Source: Pollutimonas bauzanensis_A (GTDB taxonomy: Bacteria > Pseudomonadota > Gammaproteobacteria > Burkholderiales > Burkholderiaceae_B). From it: DNA of 64,000 nucleotides. The position numbers were made by a program, and so were the translations under genes. Each line of letters begins with the position of its first letter. Position 1 is the stretch's first letter. The stretch spans positions 15,427 through 79,426 of the forward strand of contig NZ_JBEBUX010000001.1 in the NCBI RefSeq assembly GCF_040393045.1. Reading direction: 5' to 3'. Positions 8,145 to 17,310 of this stretch are shown here, in pieces. The notes under the pieces are model-generated. The model was not told where the DNA came from. It searched no databases and saw only the letters and a program-made list of their open reading frames with translations.

Positions 8145-9638
8145 ATGCTGAACCTGAGCGCATCGATCGCGTACCACGCTCGCCAGGCACCTGAGCGAAC
8201 TGCCATCATCTATCGCGATGAAGCTATCAGCTATGGTGATTTTTATGACCGCATCTGTCGTGCGGCTGCCCTGTTGCAAGCACATGGCGTAGGGAAAAAC
8301 GATGTGGTGGCGCTCTTTATGAAGAACAGTGCGGCATTCTTGGAAATTGCCTTCGCTGTCAGTTATCTTGGCGCCATATTTTTACCGGTCAATTACCGGC
8401 TGGCCGCGCCGGAAGCAGACTACATATTGGGCGATGCGCAGGCGAAGCTATTGTTCGTAGACGAAGAGTTCACCAGCATACGGGAGCTGGATATTCCCAA
8501 GCTGGTGCTTGATGCGCAAGCACAGGCGGATTCTCGATATTTGGGGCGCAGCGGCTTGGCCATTCCCGAACTCAATGCCGCCACCGAGTCCGATCTCGTC
8601 CGGCTGATGTATACCTCGGGAACAACATCGCGGCCAAAAGGCGTGATGCATTCCTACGGCAATATTTATTGGAAGTCGATCGATCACGTTATTGCACTCA
8701 GCCTTACGCGTGAAGAGCGCCTCTTGGTGGTCGGCCCTCTCTATCATGTCGGTGCTTTTGATTTGCCTGGTATTGCCGTGCTCTGGGTCGGCGGTGCGCT
8801 TTGTATTCATCGGGAATTCGACCCGGTGGCGACTTTGGCATCGATTGAGCGCTACAAGCTTACCAGCGGTTGGATGGCGCCTGTCATGTTAAGCCGCACC
8901 CTGGCAATTGAAAGCCCCGAGCGCTTTGATCTGAACACCTTCCGCTGGTGCATAGCGGGAGGTGAAAAAACGCCTGAGTCGCGTATTCGCGATTTCACTC
9001 GTGTCTTTACCGCTGGCCGTTTCATTGACGGTTTTGGAATGACCGAAACCTGTAGTGGCGACACGTTGATGGAAGCCGGTATGGAAATCGAGAAGATCGG
9101 CTCGACCGGCCGCGCTCTGGCTCATGTGGAAATACGTATTGCCGATGATCAGGGCAACGCCTTGCCGCCGAATACGAAGGGTGAAATTTGTATCCGAGGA
9201 CCCAAGGTCACCAAAGGCTATTGGAATGCGCCCCAAAAAACAGAGGAGTCTTTTTACGACGGCTGGTTGCGTAGCGGCGATGTTGGTTATTTGGATGAGG
9301 ATGGCTTTTTGTTCGTCACCGATCGCACCAAAGACATGATTCTTACCGGTGCCGAGAATGTGGCTTCCTGCGAAGTCGAGGCCGTGCTGTACGAGTTGCC
9401 GCAAGTTGCCGAGGCCGCTGTGATCGGTGTTCCCGACGAGCGTTGGGGGGAAAGAGTCGTAGCGGTAGTGGTGCTGAAGCCGGACGCGGATCTGTCTTTG
9501 AAGGAGATCGACCTGTATTGCCGCAAGCACCTGGCCAGTTTCAAAGTACCCAAAGAGCTGCAGATCGTTTCTGAGCTTCCGCGCAATCCGTCCGGGAAAG
9601 TCCTCAAGCGCGTATTGCGCCAGGAATACAAGGCCTGA
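8145..9638 (+). CDS. AMP-forming acyl-CoA synthetase
   Basis: 497 residues, ANL superfamily. The ATP-binding loop YTSGTTSRPKG (156-166), the G-M-T-E-T segment, the hinge region W-L-R-S-G-D-V-G-Y...D-R-T-K-D-M-I and the C-terminal catalytic Lys485 in PSGKVLKR are all present, so it should adenylate an acid and form its CoA thioester in the cytoplasm. A good ribosome site (AAAGGAGA) precedes the ATG. It sits between the acyl-CoA dehydrogenase and an MmgE/PrpD gene; together with the importer downstream it would trap and activate the incoming acid. Confidence 0.9.
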   Translation: MLNLSASIAYHARQAPERTAIIYRDEAISYGDFYDRICRAAALLQAHGVGKNDVVALFMKNSAAFLEIAFAVSYLGAIFLPVNYRLAAPEADYILGDAQAKLLFVDEEFTSIRELDIPKLVLDAQAQADSRYLGRSGLAIPELNAATESDLVRLMYTSGTTSRPKGVMHSYGNIYWKSIDHVIALSLTREERLLVVGPLYHVGAFDLPGIAVLWVGGALCIHREFDPVATLASIERYKLTSGWMAPVMLSRTLAIESPERFDLNTFRWCIAGGEKTPESRIRDFTRVFTAGRFIDGFGMTETCSGDTLMEAGMEIEKIGSTGRALAHVEIRIADDQGNALPPNTKGEICIRGPKVTKGYWNAPQKTEESFYDGWLRSGDVGYLDEDGFLFVTDRTKDMILTGAENVASCEVEAVLYELPQVAEAAVIGVPDERWGERVVAVVVLKPDADLSLKEIDLYCRKHLASFKVPKELQIVSELPRNPSGKVLKRVLRQEYKA

Positions 9639-9691
9639 TTGGTGACGCTTCGAGACAACACTCAATAAAGAAACATCCAGGAGAAGAGACT

Positions 9692-11050
9692 ATGAGTTTG
9701 GCAAGGACCTTTGCAGAGTTTGTCGTTGGACTTGGCATGGGCACTATCCCTGATCAGGTGATTGAAAAGACCAGGGCCTGTGTGCTCAACGGTTATGGCA
9801 TTGCGCTGGGATCTCATACTACCCCGTTCTTTTCTGTAGCTGCGCGCGCCGTGCTGGCTGTCGACGGTGAACGGGAGTCAGGCCCTACTTTGCTGGGCGA
9901 TGGCCGCAAGAGTACGGTTGCGGGTGCTGCGTTGGCCAATTCGGCGCTGTTCCATGGCCGAGCACAAGAGGACACCTGCGGCGTGGCTCATTTCGGCGCC
10001 ATTTTGCTTCCACTCTTGACTGCCATGATCGAAAACGACGAAGGTCGCATCGAGGACCTGCTGCCGGCGTTGATTGCTGGATATGAGGTCGGCGGTGCGC
10101 TGGAATCGGCATACTCACCACAGACTACGGCTGCCGGCCTGCGTGCTTCACCCTTGTACGGAACAATTGCCGCGGCTGCCGCCGCGGCAAAGATGTGGGG
10201 TCTGACGGTAGAGCAGACTGCAGCGGCGATTTCCAATGCCGCTTCATTTACAGGCGGCATTTTGCAGTCTTTCGGCGACGGCACGGACGAGTGGCGCTAT
10301 CAAGTTGGCATGGCGGGGCGCAACGGCTTGACAGCTGCCGCTCTGGCCGCTCAGGGGTCGATTTCCGCCGCCAATGCTTTCGAGGGTGGTAGCGGTTTTG
10401 TACGAGCTTATGTTCGCACTGACTGCGATGTTCAGGCAATCGCCGGAAAGCTTGGCAAGGAATGGTCAGTCTTGAAGGTGACTTTCAAGCCCTATCCTGT
10501 TTGTGCGCTGAACCAGACTCCGGTAAGAGCAGCCCTGATGCTTCGGGAGCAATTGGGCGACCAGGCCGGCGCGGTCAAGTCGTTACGGATATATTTGAAC
10601 CCCACCGTGGTGGGTTACGCAGGCATGAACTCGCAAGGGCCCTTTGCCAGCGTTTCCGGCACCTTGATGAGCATTCAGTTTTGCATCGCCACCACTTTGC
10701 TGCACGGCACGCCGACCATCGCACATATGACAGCTTTCAATGACGCGGGTGTAAACGATCTTATCCCGCGCGTGCAGCCAATCTCAGACAGCGCATTGGG
10801 TTTGCTGGCTTGCCGCATCGAAGCCGAGATTGACGGCGTTTCAGAACCGCTGACAGTGAATCTTCAAACCGATCACACAGAATACAGCTATGACCAGGCT
10901 GGCGTTTCGGCGTTGATTCGCCGAATTGGTGAAGAAACGGGCGTGGCGCCTGCCGCCTACGATCGCCTGGAAAAATTTGTGAACGCACTGCCGAAGGCAG
11001 AGCTGGCTGATGTTTTTGCCGCGTTCAAAGAAATCCAAAGGGCCCGTTAG
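9692..11050 (+). CDS. MmgE/PrpD family protein
   Basis: 452 residues, full length for the family that includes 2-methylcitrate dehydratase PrpD and cis-aconitate decarboxylase. Family features visible: the N-terminal helical domain, G-S-H-T-T-P-F near the start, H-G-R-A-Q-E-D-T (about residues 88-95) in the place of the active-site H-x-x-D-x-D-D segment, and the K-P-Y-P-V-C region near 270 in the capping domain. The substrate is usually a polycarboxylate, so it could dehydrate or decarboxylate an intermediate of this pathway. GGAGAAGAGAC precedes the ATG. It stands apart from any prpBC genes, so methylcitrate cycle membership is not supported. Confidence 0.85.
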   Translation: MSLARTFAEFVVGLGMGTIPDQVIEKTRACVLNGYGIALGSHTTPFFSVAARAVLAVDGERESGPTLLGDGRKSTVAGAALANSALFHGRAQEDTCGVAHFGAILLPLLTAMIENDEGRIEDLLPALIAGYEVGGALESAYSPQTTAAGLRASPLYGTIAAAAAAAKMWGLTVEQTAAAISNAASFTGGILQSFGDGTDEWRYQVGMAGRNGLTAAALAAQGSISAANAFEGGSGFVRAYVRTDCDVQAIAGKLGKEWSVLKVTFKPYPVCALNQTPVRAALMLREQLGDQAGAVKSLRIYLNPTVVGYAGMNSQGPFASVSGTLMSIQFCIATTLLHGTPTIAHMTAFNDAGVNDLIPRVQPISDSALGLLACRIEAEIDGVSEPLTVNLQTDHTEYSYDQAGVSALIRRIGEETGVAPAAYDRLEKFVNALPKAELADVFAAFKEIQRAR

Positions 11051-11118
11051 CGGCCAGGATGGCGCCTCGAAGTTGGGGCAAATACGACGTAATAAATAAG
11101 AGTTCCGGAGGAGTACCT

Positions 11119-12333
11119 ATGTTTTGGCATAAAAGTTCCACTAAAGCAGTTCTCGTGGCGGCTGCGGCGGCTGTTTTTGCATCAGGGTCGGTTTTGGCGG
11201 CCGACACGATAAAAATCGGCATGACATCCGCCCTTACAGGCCCATATAACGAATTCGGTGAAGGCAACCGACGCGCAGTTGAGTTGGCAGTAGAGCAATG
11301 GAACGCCAAGGGCGGGATCAACGGCAAGAAAATCGAGATTGCGCAGATGCTGGATGATCAGCTTAATCCTGATCGCGCCGTGCAGAATATGCGCAGCATT
11401 CTGGATAACAAGGAAATCGTCGGGATTATTGGTCCGGCGGGCAGCGGCCCGACCTTGGCTGTTATTGATATGGTTCAGGCCGATGGCAGGCCTTATATGA
11501 ATCCGATCGCCCAGACACCTGTGGTGACCTATCCTGATGGCAAATCAGACCAGAACCCGCGGTCTAATGTCTTTTCCTTCGCGCTGCAAAATGATGTGGA
11601 AGCTGTCGCAATGGGCGAGTATCTGGCGAAACGCTTCAAGCGGGTGGGCATCATCCATGAGAGTACCGCTTATGGCGTGACCGGCGTAGATTACCTTACC
11701 TCTTCTATTGAAAGAAACGGCGGGCAAAAGCCCGTGGCTACCGATTCGTACAATCAAGGCGCTCAGGATATGACTGCCCAAGTGGCCCGGTTGAAACGGG
11801 CTAATGTGGATTCGATTGCCGCCATTGGGCTGGGCAAGGACCTGGCAGTGTTGCGCCGGACCATGGCGCGATTGAATCTCAATGTACCGCTGGTGGCCGC
11901 CAATGGCGCGCTGGGTCAGCCTTATCAGGAAGGTGCGGGTGAATTGACGGTTGGTACGTTGGGGACCATGATCGGCGCCTTTGGCAACCCGATGCGTCAG
12001 GCAACGGCAGATTTCGCACAGGCCTACAAAGCCAAATATGGCGCTGACCGTTGGTGGGGCAGCGATGCCGATAATCCCCAGCTGTTCATGGCGATTTCGG
12101 TTTCTAACGGATACGACGCTGCCAATACCTTATTCGAAGGTATTCGTATTGCGAACTCCACCGAACCCAAAGCCATCATCAAAGCCATCGAGTCGATCAA
12201 AGACTATCAGGGCGTAAACGCCGTCTATACCTTCTCGAAAGATCATCATCACGGTATCAAGACAGACGGCGTCAAGGTGTTCGAATACGTCAAACAAGGC
12301 GACAAGGTTAGGCTTCAGCCAATCGCTCAGTAA
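11119..12333 (+). CDS. Branched-chain-type ABC transporter substrate-binding protein
   Basis: 404 residues including a signal peptide (about 1-28; charged start, AAAAAVFASG core, A-L-A-type cleavage before AADTIKIG). The mature part is a type I periplasmic binding fold beginning IKIGMTSALTGPYNEFGEGNRRAVELAVEQ, typical of LivJ/LivK relatives that in soil bacteria bind amino acids, aromatic acids or other carboxylates. Start at ATG 11119, seven bases after GGAGGAG. First gene of the importer operon; a stem-loop at 12345 follows it, probably adjusting how much more of this protein is made than the permease. The ligand may be the acid processed by the genes on either side. Confidence 0.9.
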   Translation: MFWHKSSTKAVLVAAAAAVFASGSVLAADTIKIGMTSALTGPYNEFGEGNRRAVELAVEQWNAKGGINGKKIEIAQMLDDQLNPDRAVQNMRSILDNKEIVGIIGPAGSGPTLAVIDMVQADGRPYMNPIAQTPVVTYPDGKSDQNPRSNVFSFALQNDVEAVAMGEYLAKRFKRVGIIHESTAYGVTGVDYLTSSIERNGGQKPVATDSYNQGAQDMTAQVARLKRANVDSIAAIGLGKDLAVLRRTMARLNLNVPLVAANGALGQPYQEGAGELTVGTLGTMIGAFGNPMRQATADFAQAYKAKYGADRWWGSDADNPQLFMAISVSNGYDAANTLFEGIRIANSTEPKAIIKAIESIKDYQGVNAVYTFSKDHHHGIKTDGVKVFEYVKQGDKVRLQPIAQ

Positions 12334-12344
12334 TTGGGAGGTGA

Positions 12345-12375
12345 GACAGATTCGAGGTACGGACTTGAATCTGTC
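12345..12375 (+). other. Intercistronic stem-loop between binding-protein and permease genes
   Basis: GACAGATTC (12345-12353) and GAATCTGTC (12367-12375) form a perfect 9-base stem with a 13-base loop, 12 bases after the binding-protein stop. There is no full T-run, so it is more likely a partial attenuator or a block to 3' exonucleases that lets the binding protein exceed the membrane subunits, as known for other ABC operons. Confidence 0.65.
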
Positions 12376-12404
12376 GTCATTGTCATTTTGTTGACGAGGG
12401 TGGT

Positions 12405-13289
12405 ATGGATTTTTTTATACAAATGGTTGTGTCCGGGCTGAGCGTGGGCGCCGTCTACGCCTTGATCGGGCTGGGGCTGAATCTCACGTTCTGGACGACT
12501 CGAGTGCTCAACTTTGGGCAAGGGTCGGTCTTGATGGCTGGGGCGATGCTTACTGCTGTCATGGTCGCCGGTGGTGTCAATGTGTTCTTGGCTGTTGGCT
12601 TATCGCTCGTTGCCACAGCCATTATCCTCTGGGTCGTAGAGTTGGTCGGAGTGCGGCCTATGCTTCGCTTTTCCGGCAGCATGGGCTGGGTGGTTTCTAC
12701 CTTGGGCACCGGTATTCTTCTACAGGGAATTGCGAGCTGGTTGTTTGGAACGCAGGCGGTTGCTTTTCCAGATGTGCTTTTCAGCAGTACGGACACTATC
12801 GAGTTTATGGGCGCGTATATATCCGTGCAATACATCGCAGTGTTTGTTATCAGCGTTCTTATCGTAGGCCTGATGGAGCTGTTCCTGCGATATTCCATTT
12901 GGGGTTACGGCGTGCGTGCGGTCGCTCATGATCGCGACCTGGCATCTCTCATGGGCATACCGGTTCGACGCGTAGTGGTCATGTCTTTCCTGGTCAGCGG
13001 TCTGCTGGCCGGCATTGCGGGCATTCTGGTGTCGCAAGTTTCCGGCACTGTCGATCCAAATTTTGGGCTTCATCTTTTGATTCTTGCCTTCGTCGCAGCA
13101 GTGCTGGGGGGCATGGGAAGCGCGGTTGGCTCTTTGGCTGGAGGTCTTGCCTTGGGCATTATGGAAAAACTGGTTGGCGGTTATGTGTCGCCGGCTGCCG
13201 CAGAGGTCGTCGCTTTCGTTCTATTGATAGGTGTGCTGACCATACGTCCGCAAGGCTTGTTCGGCAAGCGGGAAACTGTGAAGGTATGA
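12405..13289 (+). CDS. Branched-chain-type ABC transporter permease (LivH family)
   Basis: 294 residues, about eight hydrophobic segments. Begins with the LivH signature region GAVYALIGLGLNLTFWTTRVLNFGQGS; the EAA-like coupling region lies in R-A-V-A-H-D-R-D-L-A-S-L-M-G near 175-190, and the C-terminal helices have the usual AAVLGGMGSAVGSLAGG repeat. Inner-membrane half of the import channel. Its stop overlaps the start of the next gene by four bases (ATGA), so the two permease halves are translationally coupled. Confidence 0.93.
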   Translation: MDFFIQMVVSGLSVGAVYALIGLGLNLTFWTTRVLNFGQGSVLMAGAMLTAVMVAGGVNVFLAVGLSLVATAIILWVVELVGVRPMLRFSGSMGWVVSTLGTGILLQGIASWLFGTQAVAFPDVLFSSTDTIEFMGAYISVQYIAVFVISVLIVGLMELFLRYSIWGYGVRAVAHDRDLASLMGIPVRRVVVMSFLVSGLLAGIAGILVSQVSGTVDPNFGLHLLILAFVAAVLGGMGSAVGSLAGGLALGIMEKLVGGYVSPAAAEVVAFVLLIGVLTIRPQGLFGKRETVKV

Positions 13290-15109
13290 ACCCCATGAAA
13301 CTGCTTGGCAATTTACTCACGAATTTCTGGACCTTGGCTGTCCTTGCGTTGGCATTGGCGATAGGAGCCAGCTTCGCGGACACCGGCACGGTGCAGATGT
13401 GGAGCTTCGTGATTATCAATATTTTTCTTGCACAGAGCATTAACCTGCTGACAGGCATCAATGGGCAGATTTCGCTCGGCCATGCAGGGTTTTTTGCGAT
13501 TGGAGCCTACGTCAGCGCTATCGCCTTGAAGGCTTGGGGTGTTCCGTTTCCGCTGGCCTTGGCGATGGCTACGGTTGCTGCGGCGGTCGCGGGCTATTTG
13601 CTGGCCGGCCCTGCTGGGCGCGTACGCGAATTTTATCTAGCGATGATGTCGCTTGCTTTTGGCTTGATTGTTTATGAGCTGGCGCGCGAGTTGCGCGGGG
13701 TTACCGGCGGTGTAATGGGAATGCGCGGCATTCCATCTTCGCAGATTGGTACGTTGCACGTGTTCGGTTGGAGCATTGATACGGTTTGGTATTTCCGTAT
13801 TTTGCTGGTGGTCCTGCTCGTGGTTATGTTCATGTTGCGAAATTTCGTCAAAAGCCATTATGGACGAGCTTTCTACGCGGTCCACGTGAGCGAAATCGCT
13901 GCCGGTTCCTTGGGGATTTCCCAATCCGCAGCCAAGCGGGCCGCCTATGGAATCAGTGGCGGAATGGCGGGGCTTGCCGGCGGATTCTACGCCCATATGA
14001 TCGGCTACCTCACGCCGGAAAGCTTCGGTTTGATGAGGTCGATCGAGATTTTGGTAATGTCTATCGTGGGTGGCCTGGGGTCGCTGGCTGGGCAGATTTT
14101 TGGCGCAATTCTGTTTACTTATTTGCCACAAAAACTACAGGCTTTCAATGATTATCAATATATCGTCTACGGTCTGATTCTGATTTTTATCTTTACCTTG
14201 CTGCCCAAAGGGTTGGCAGGGCTGTTGCGTACAGAAACGCGTTATAGCAAGTACGATCAGCTGCGTTTGACCGCTAACGAGGCTTATGTTGCCCCGCTGA
14301 GCCGAAAAGACGCAGTTTCAGAAAAAACGCCGCGAGCTGCCTTGGTGCGTGTTGAACAGGTGGTTATGGAGTTTTCGGGATTGCGTGCCTTGGCGGGAGT
14401 GTCATTGGATCTATACGCCGGCAGTGTTACGGCGCTTGTGGGGCCGAACGGTTCTGGAAAGAGTACGCTCGTCAATGTGATCAGCGGCATCTACAGACCA
14501 ACCTCCGGGCACATTTGGTACAAGGGCGAGGACGTTGCCGGCTGGCCTTCGTTCAAGGTCGCCCGGGTGGGTATCACCCGCACTTTCCAAGACCCGCGCA
14601 ACGTACCGAGTTTTACTGTGCGGGAAAATATTCTCATGGGAGCCAATCGCCGCTATCAGCATGGACCGCTAGCCGCTGCGATCAACACGCCGAAAGCCAA
14701 GCAAGAAGAGGCGGATTTCTTGCGTCAGGTCGATGCCCTGATGGAAGCCAGCGGCCTGACGATATACGCTGACGCCATTATTGGCGAGCTGCCCTATGGC
14801 ATCCAGCGGTTGGCTGAAGTCGCTCGCGCCTTGGCCAGTGATCCCGAGCTCTTAATGCTGGATGAGCCGGCGGCGGGGTTGTCGGAGCATGAATCCGAGC
14901 AATTGATCCGTTTGGTTCGTCTTGCGCGCGAACATGGTGTTGCGGTGATGATCATTGATCATCACATGGACTTCCTGGCTGAGCTGGCAGACGATGTGGT
15001 GGTGTTTGAGGCCGGCGAGGAAATCTACAAGGGCGATATGTGTGGAATGCGATCCAATCCGGCGGTGATCGCCGCCTATTTGGGTGTGGAGGATATGGCT
15101 CATGCTTGA
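13286..15109 (+). CDS. Fused LivM permease - LivG ATPase
   Basis: 607 residues, about the sum of LivM and LivG. Residues about 1-315 are a LivM-type membrane domain (N-L-L-T-G-I-N-G-Q-I-S-L-G-H-A-G-F-F near 50-70). After a polar linker (about 320-350) comes an ABC ATPase: Walker A GPNGSGKST (386-394), signature LPYGIQRLAEVA (about 502-513, a G-Y-G variant of LSGGQ usual in LivG), Walker B LLMLDEPAAG (about 522-531) and H-loop D-H-H. The fusion is known in Burkholderiales and fixes a 1:1 ratio of the two subunits. It overlaps livF by eight bases. Confidence 0.93.
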   Translation: MNPMKLLGNLLTNFWTLAVLALALAIGASFADTGTVQMWSFVIINIFLAQSINLLTGINGQISLGHAGFFAIGAYVSAIALKAWGVPFPLALAMATVAAAVAGYLLAGPAGRVREFYLAMMSLAFGLIVYELARELRGVTGGVMGMRGIPSSQIGTLHVFGWSIDTVWYFRILLVVLLVVMFMLRNFVKSHYGRAFYAVHVSEIAAGSLGISQSAAKRAAYGISGGMAGLAGGFYAHMIGYLTPESFGLMRSIEILVMSIVGGLGSLAGQIFGAILFTYLPQKLQAFNDYQYIVYGLILIFIFTLLPKGLAGLLRTETRYSKYDQLRLTANEAYVAPLSRKDAVSEKTPRAALVRVEQVVMEFSGLRALAGVSLDLYAGSVTALVGPNGSGKSTLVNVISGIYRPTSGHIWYKGEDVAGWPSFKVARVGITRTFQDPRNVPSFTVRENILMGANRRYQHGPLAAAINTPKAKQEEADFLRQVDALMEASGLTIYADAIIGELPYGIQRLAEVARALASDPELLMLDEPAAGLSEHESEQLIRLVRLAREHGVAVMIIDHHMDFLAELADDVVVFEAGEEIYKGDMCGMRSNPAVIAAYLGVEDMAHA

Positions 15110-15821
15110 AGTACGTAATCTGCAAGTCAGTTATGGAGCGATTGAAGCCGTTCGAGGGGTCAGCCTGATCGCGCGTCCGGGGCAAATTACTGCGCTTATA
15201 GGCGCAAATGGCGCCGGAAAATCTTCGTTGATGCGGGCGATTTCAGGGGTAACTCCGGCCAAGACAGGCGAAATCCTGCTGGATGGTAAAGATATTTCGC
15301 GGATGTTGCCCCATGAGCGGGCTCAAAATGGGCTTGCTCATGCAATGGAAGGTCGGCGGATTTTCCATCAGCATACGGTAGAGGAAAATCTTATCACCGC
15401 CTGGCATTTTCGCAAGCCGAAAGGAAATTTCAAGCTTGCCTTGGACAAGGTCTACGGCAACTTTCCTATTCTGGCTGAGCGATCCAGAGCCAAGGCTGGC
15501 ACATTGAGTGGCGGGCAGCAGCAGATGCTGATTCTTTCCATGGCTACTTTGCATGCGCCGCGTTTTGTGCTGCTGGACGAACCGTCACTAGGGCTTGCCC
15601 CAATTATTGTTGCCCAGATTTTTGAGTTCATCAAAGAGTACTGTGCTGAAGGTGATCGGGTGGTTCTACTTAGTGAGCAAATGGCTAGCCTTGCCCTAAA
15701 GGTTGCCAACTATGGCTATGTACTTAAACACGGCAAGGTTGTTTTCGAAGGTACTCGGGATGAGTTGCGTTCGGGGGCATCGGCCGATCTCTCAAGCGCC
15801 TATTTAGGCGGAGGGCAGTAA
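15102..15821 (+). CDS. Branched-chain-type ABC transporter ATPase (LivF family)
   Basis: 239 residues, one ABC domain: Walker A GANGAGKSS (about 34-42), signature LSGGQQQ (about 133-139), Walker B FVLLDEPSLGLAP, then the switch region with Glu-Gln (LSEQ) in place of the usual H-loop His, as is normal for LivF (V-E-Q). The second ATPase of the importer, pairing with the LivG half of the fusion. ATG at 15102 with GGAGGA upstream, inside the end of the previous gene. Two bases separate its stop from the E3 gene, so E3 is in the same transcript. Confidence 0.93.
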   Translation: MLEVRNLQVSYGAIEAVRGVSLIARPGQITALIGANGAGKSSLMRAISGVTPAKTGEILLDGKDISRMLPHERAQNGLAHAMEGRRIFHQHTVEENLITAWHFRKPKGNFKLALDKVYGNFPILAERSRAKAGTLSGGQQQMLILSMATLHAPRFVLLDEPSLGLAPIIVAQIFEFIKEYCAEGDRVVLLSEQMASLALKVANYGYVLKHGKVVFEGTRDELRSGASADLSSAYLGGGQ

Positions 15822-15823
15822 GG

Positions 15824-17263
15824 ATGCAAACAGTGAAGCGGGATTCAGGGCAAACACCATCTTCCGTTGAAGCGGATTTGCTTGTTCTTGGTGGTGGGCC
15901 AGGTGGCTACACCGCGGCGTTTCGCGCCGCAGACTTAGGGCTGTCCGTTGTGTTGGTTGAGCAGCGCAATACTCTGGGCGGCGTCTGCCTGAATGTCGGA
16001 TGCATCCCCTCTAAAGCCTTATTGCACTCCGCCAAGGCTTTAGAGGATGCTCGTGAGCTGGTGCATCAGGGAATTGAGTTCGGCGAGCCCAAGATTCGGC
16101 TGGAAAAACTGCGCGACTGGAAAGATGCCCTGGTGGCTAAGCTTTGCGGCGGTTTGGCGGCGTTGGCGCAGCAGCGCAAGATACAGGTGCTGATGGGCGA
16201 GGGTAGGTTTACTGGTCCGAATACGCTAAGCGTATCGGGAGGCGTCAGTGTAAAGTTCAGGCAGGCCGTGATAGCTGTTGGCTCGCAGCCTGTGCGCTTG
16301 CCTTTCCTGCCAGAAGACCCACGCATAATGGACTCTACTGATGGCCTGGCGCTGAGCGATATTCCTAAGCGCCTGTTGGTAATTGGCGGCGGCATCATAG
16401 GCTTGGAGTTGGCCACGGTCTATGGCGCTTTGGGAGCTGCAGTCACGGTGGTGGAAATGACTGAAGGCTTGCTGCCGGGATGCGATCGTGATCTTGTAAA
16501 GCCGCTGGAGAAGCGTATTGCAGGTCGTTATGAGGCCGTTTTGCTTGAAACCAGGGTAACAGCCGTGGTATCGCAAAACGATGGGCTGCTGGTGTCGTTC
16601 GAGGGCAGTAAAGCTCCTGCGCCGCAGGTGTATGATCGCGTGCTGGTGGCGGTCGGTCGCCAGCCTAATGGGGCAACCATTGGGGCCGAGCAGGCAGGGG
16701 TGAAAGTGGATGAGCGCGGCTTCATCAGGGTGGATGCGCAGCAACGCACGAATGTTGCCCATATATTTGCTATAGGCGATGTGGTTGGCGATCCTATGCT
16801 GGCACACAAGGCCGCTTACGAAGGTAAAGTGGCTGCCGAGGTGGTAGCGGGAAAAAATGTGGTTAATGATGCCAAGGTCATACCCGCCGTAGCTTACACT
16901 GACCCCGAAGTGGCTTGGGTTGGGCTAACCGAGACAGCGGCCAAACGTACCGGCATTGCTTATCAGAAGGCTAGCTTTCCCTGGGCAGCAAGTGGTCGTG
17001 CGCTGACTCTGGGGCGGGGCGAGGGTTTGACTAAGATTTTGGTTGATCCGGTGACGCATGCTTTGTTGGGGGTCGGGATGGTTGGGCCACATGCGGGCGA
17101 TCTTATTGCTGAGGCAGCGCTTGCCATTGAAATGGGGGCGGAACCAGGCGACGTGGCGTTAACGATTCATCCGCATCCTACTTTGTCGGAAACTTTTGCC
17201 TTTGCGGCCGAGGCATATGAAGGCACCTTGACGGAACTGTATATGAGCAGCAAGCGAGGTTAA
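15824..17263 (+). CDS. Dihydrolipoamide dehydrogenase (E3)
   Basis: 479 residues. FAD motif LGGGPGGYTAA (22-32), redox pair Cys55/Cys60 in GGVCLNVGCIPSK, NAD motif VIGGGIIGLELA (about 185-196), the G-R-x-P-N segment, and the interface base pair His451/Glu456 in HPTLSE are all intact, so it should reoxidise the lipoyl groups of the E2 in this cluster with NAD+. It begins two bases after livF. It is placed nine kilobases from E1-E2 with an ABC importer between, an odd order that still argues for one functional unit. It has no lipoyl domain of its own. Confidence 0.95.
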   Translation: MQTVKRDSGQTPSSVEADLLVLGGGPGGYTAAFRAADLGLSVVLVEQRNTLGGVCLNVGCIPSKALLHSAKALEDARELVHQGIEFGEPKIRLEKLRDWKDALVAKLCGGLAALAQQRKIQVLMGEGRFTGPNTLSVSGGVSVKFRQAVIAVGSQPVRLPFLPEDPRIMDSTDGLALSDIPKRLLVIGGGIIGLELATVYGALGAAVTVVEMTEGLLPGCDRDLVKPLEKRIAGRYEAVLLETRVTAVVSQNDGLLVSFEGSKAPAPQVYDRVLVAVGRQPNGATIGAEQAGVKVDERGFIRVDAQQRTNVAHIFAIGDVVGDPMLAHKAAYEGKVAAEVVAGKNVVNDAKVIPAVAYTDPEVAWVGLTETAAKRTGIAYQKASFPWAASGRALTLGRGEGLTKILVDPVTHALLGVGMVGPHAGDLIAEAALAIEMGAEPGDVALTIHPHPTLSETFAFAAEAYEGTLTELYMSSKRG

Positions 17264-17310
17264 CTGCGATGAAAGCGATACAAATAATTTATTGTAAGAG
17301 GAGTTGATCG

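Noticed and set aside
8889..9665. A 258-codon minus-strand frame
   Set aside because: Antisense shadow of the acyl-CoA synthetase gene.
9692..11050. 2-methylcitrate dehydratase PrpD of the methylcitrate cycle
   Set aside because: No prpB or prpC genes nearby and the context is a CoA-ester pathway; MmgE/PrpD family only.
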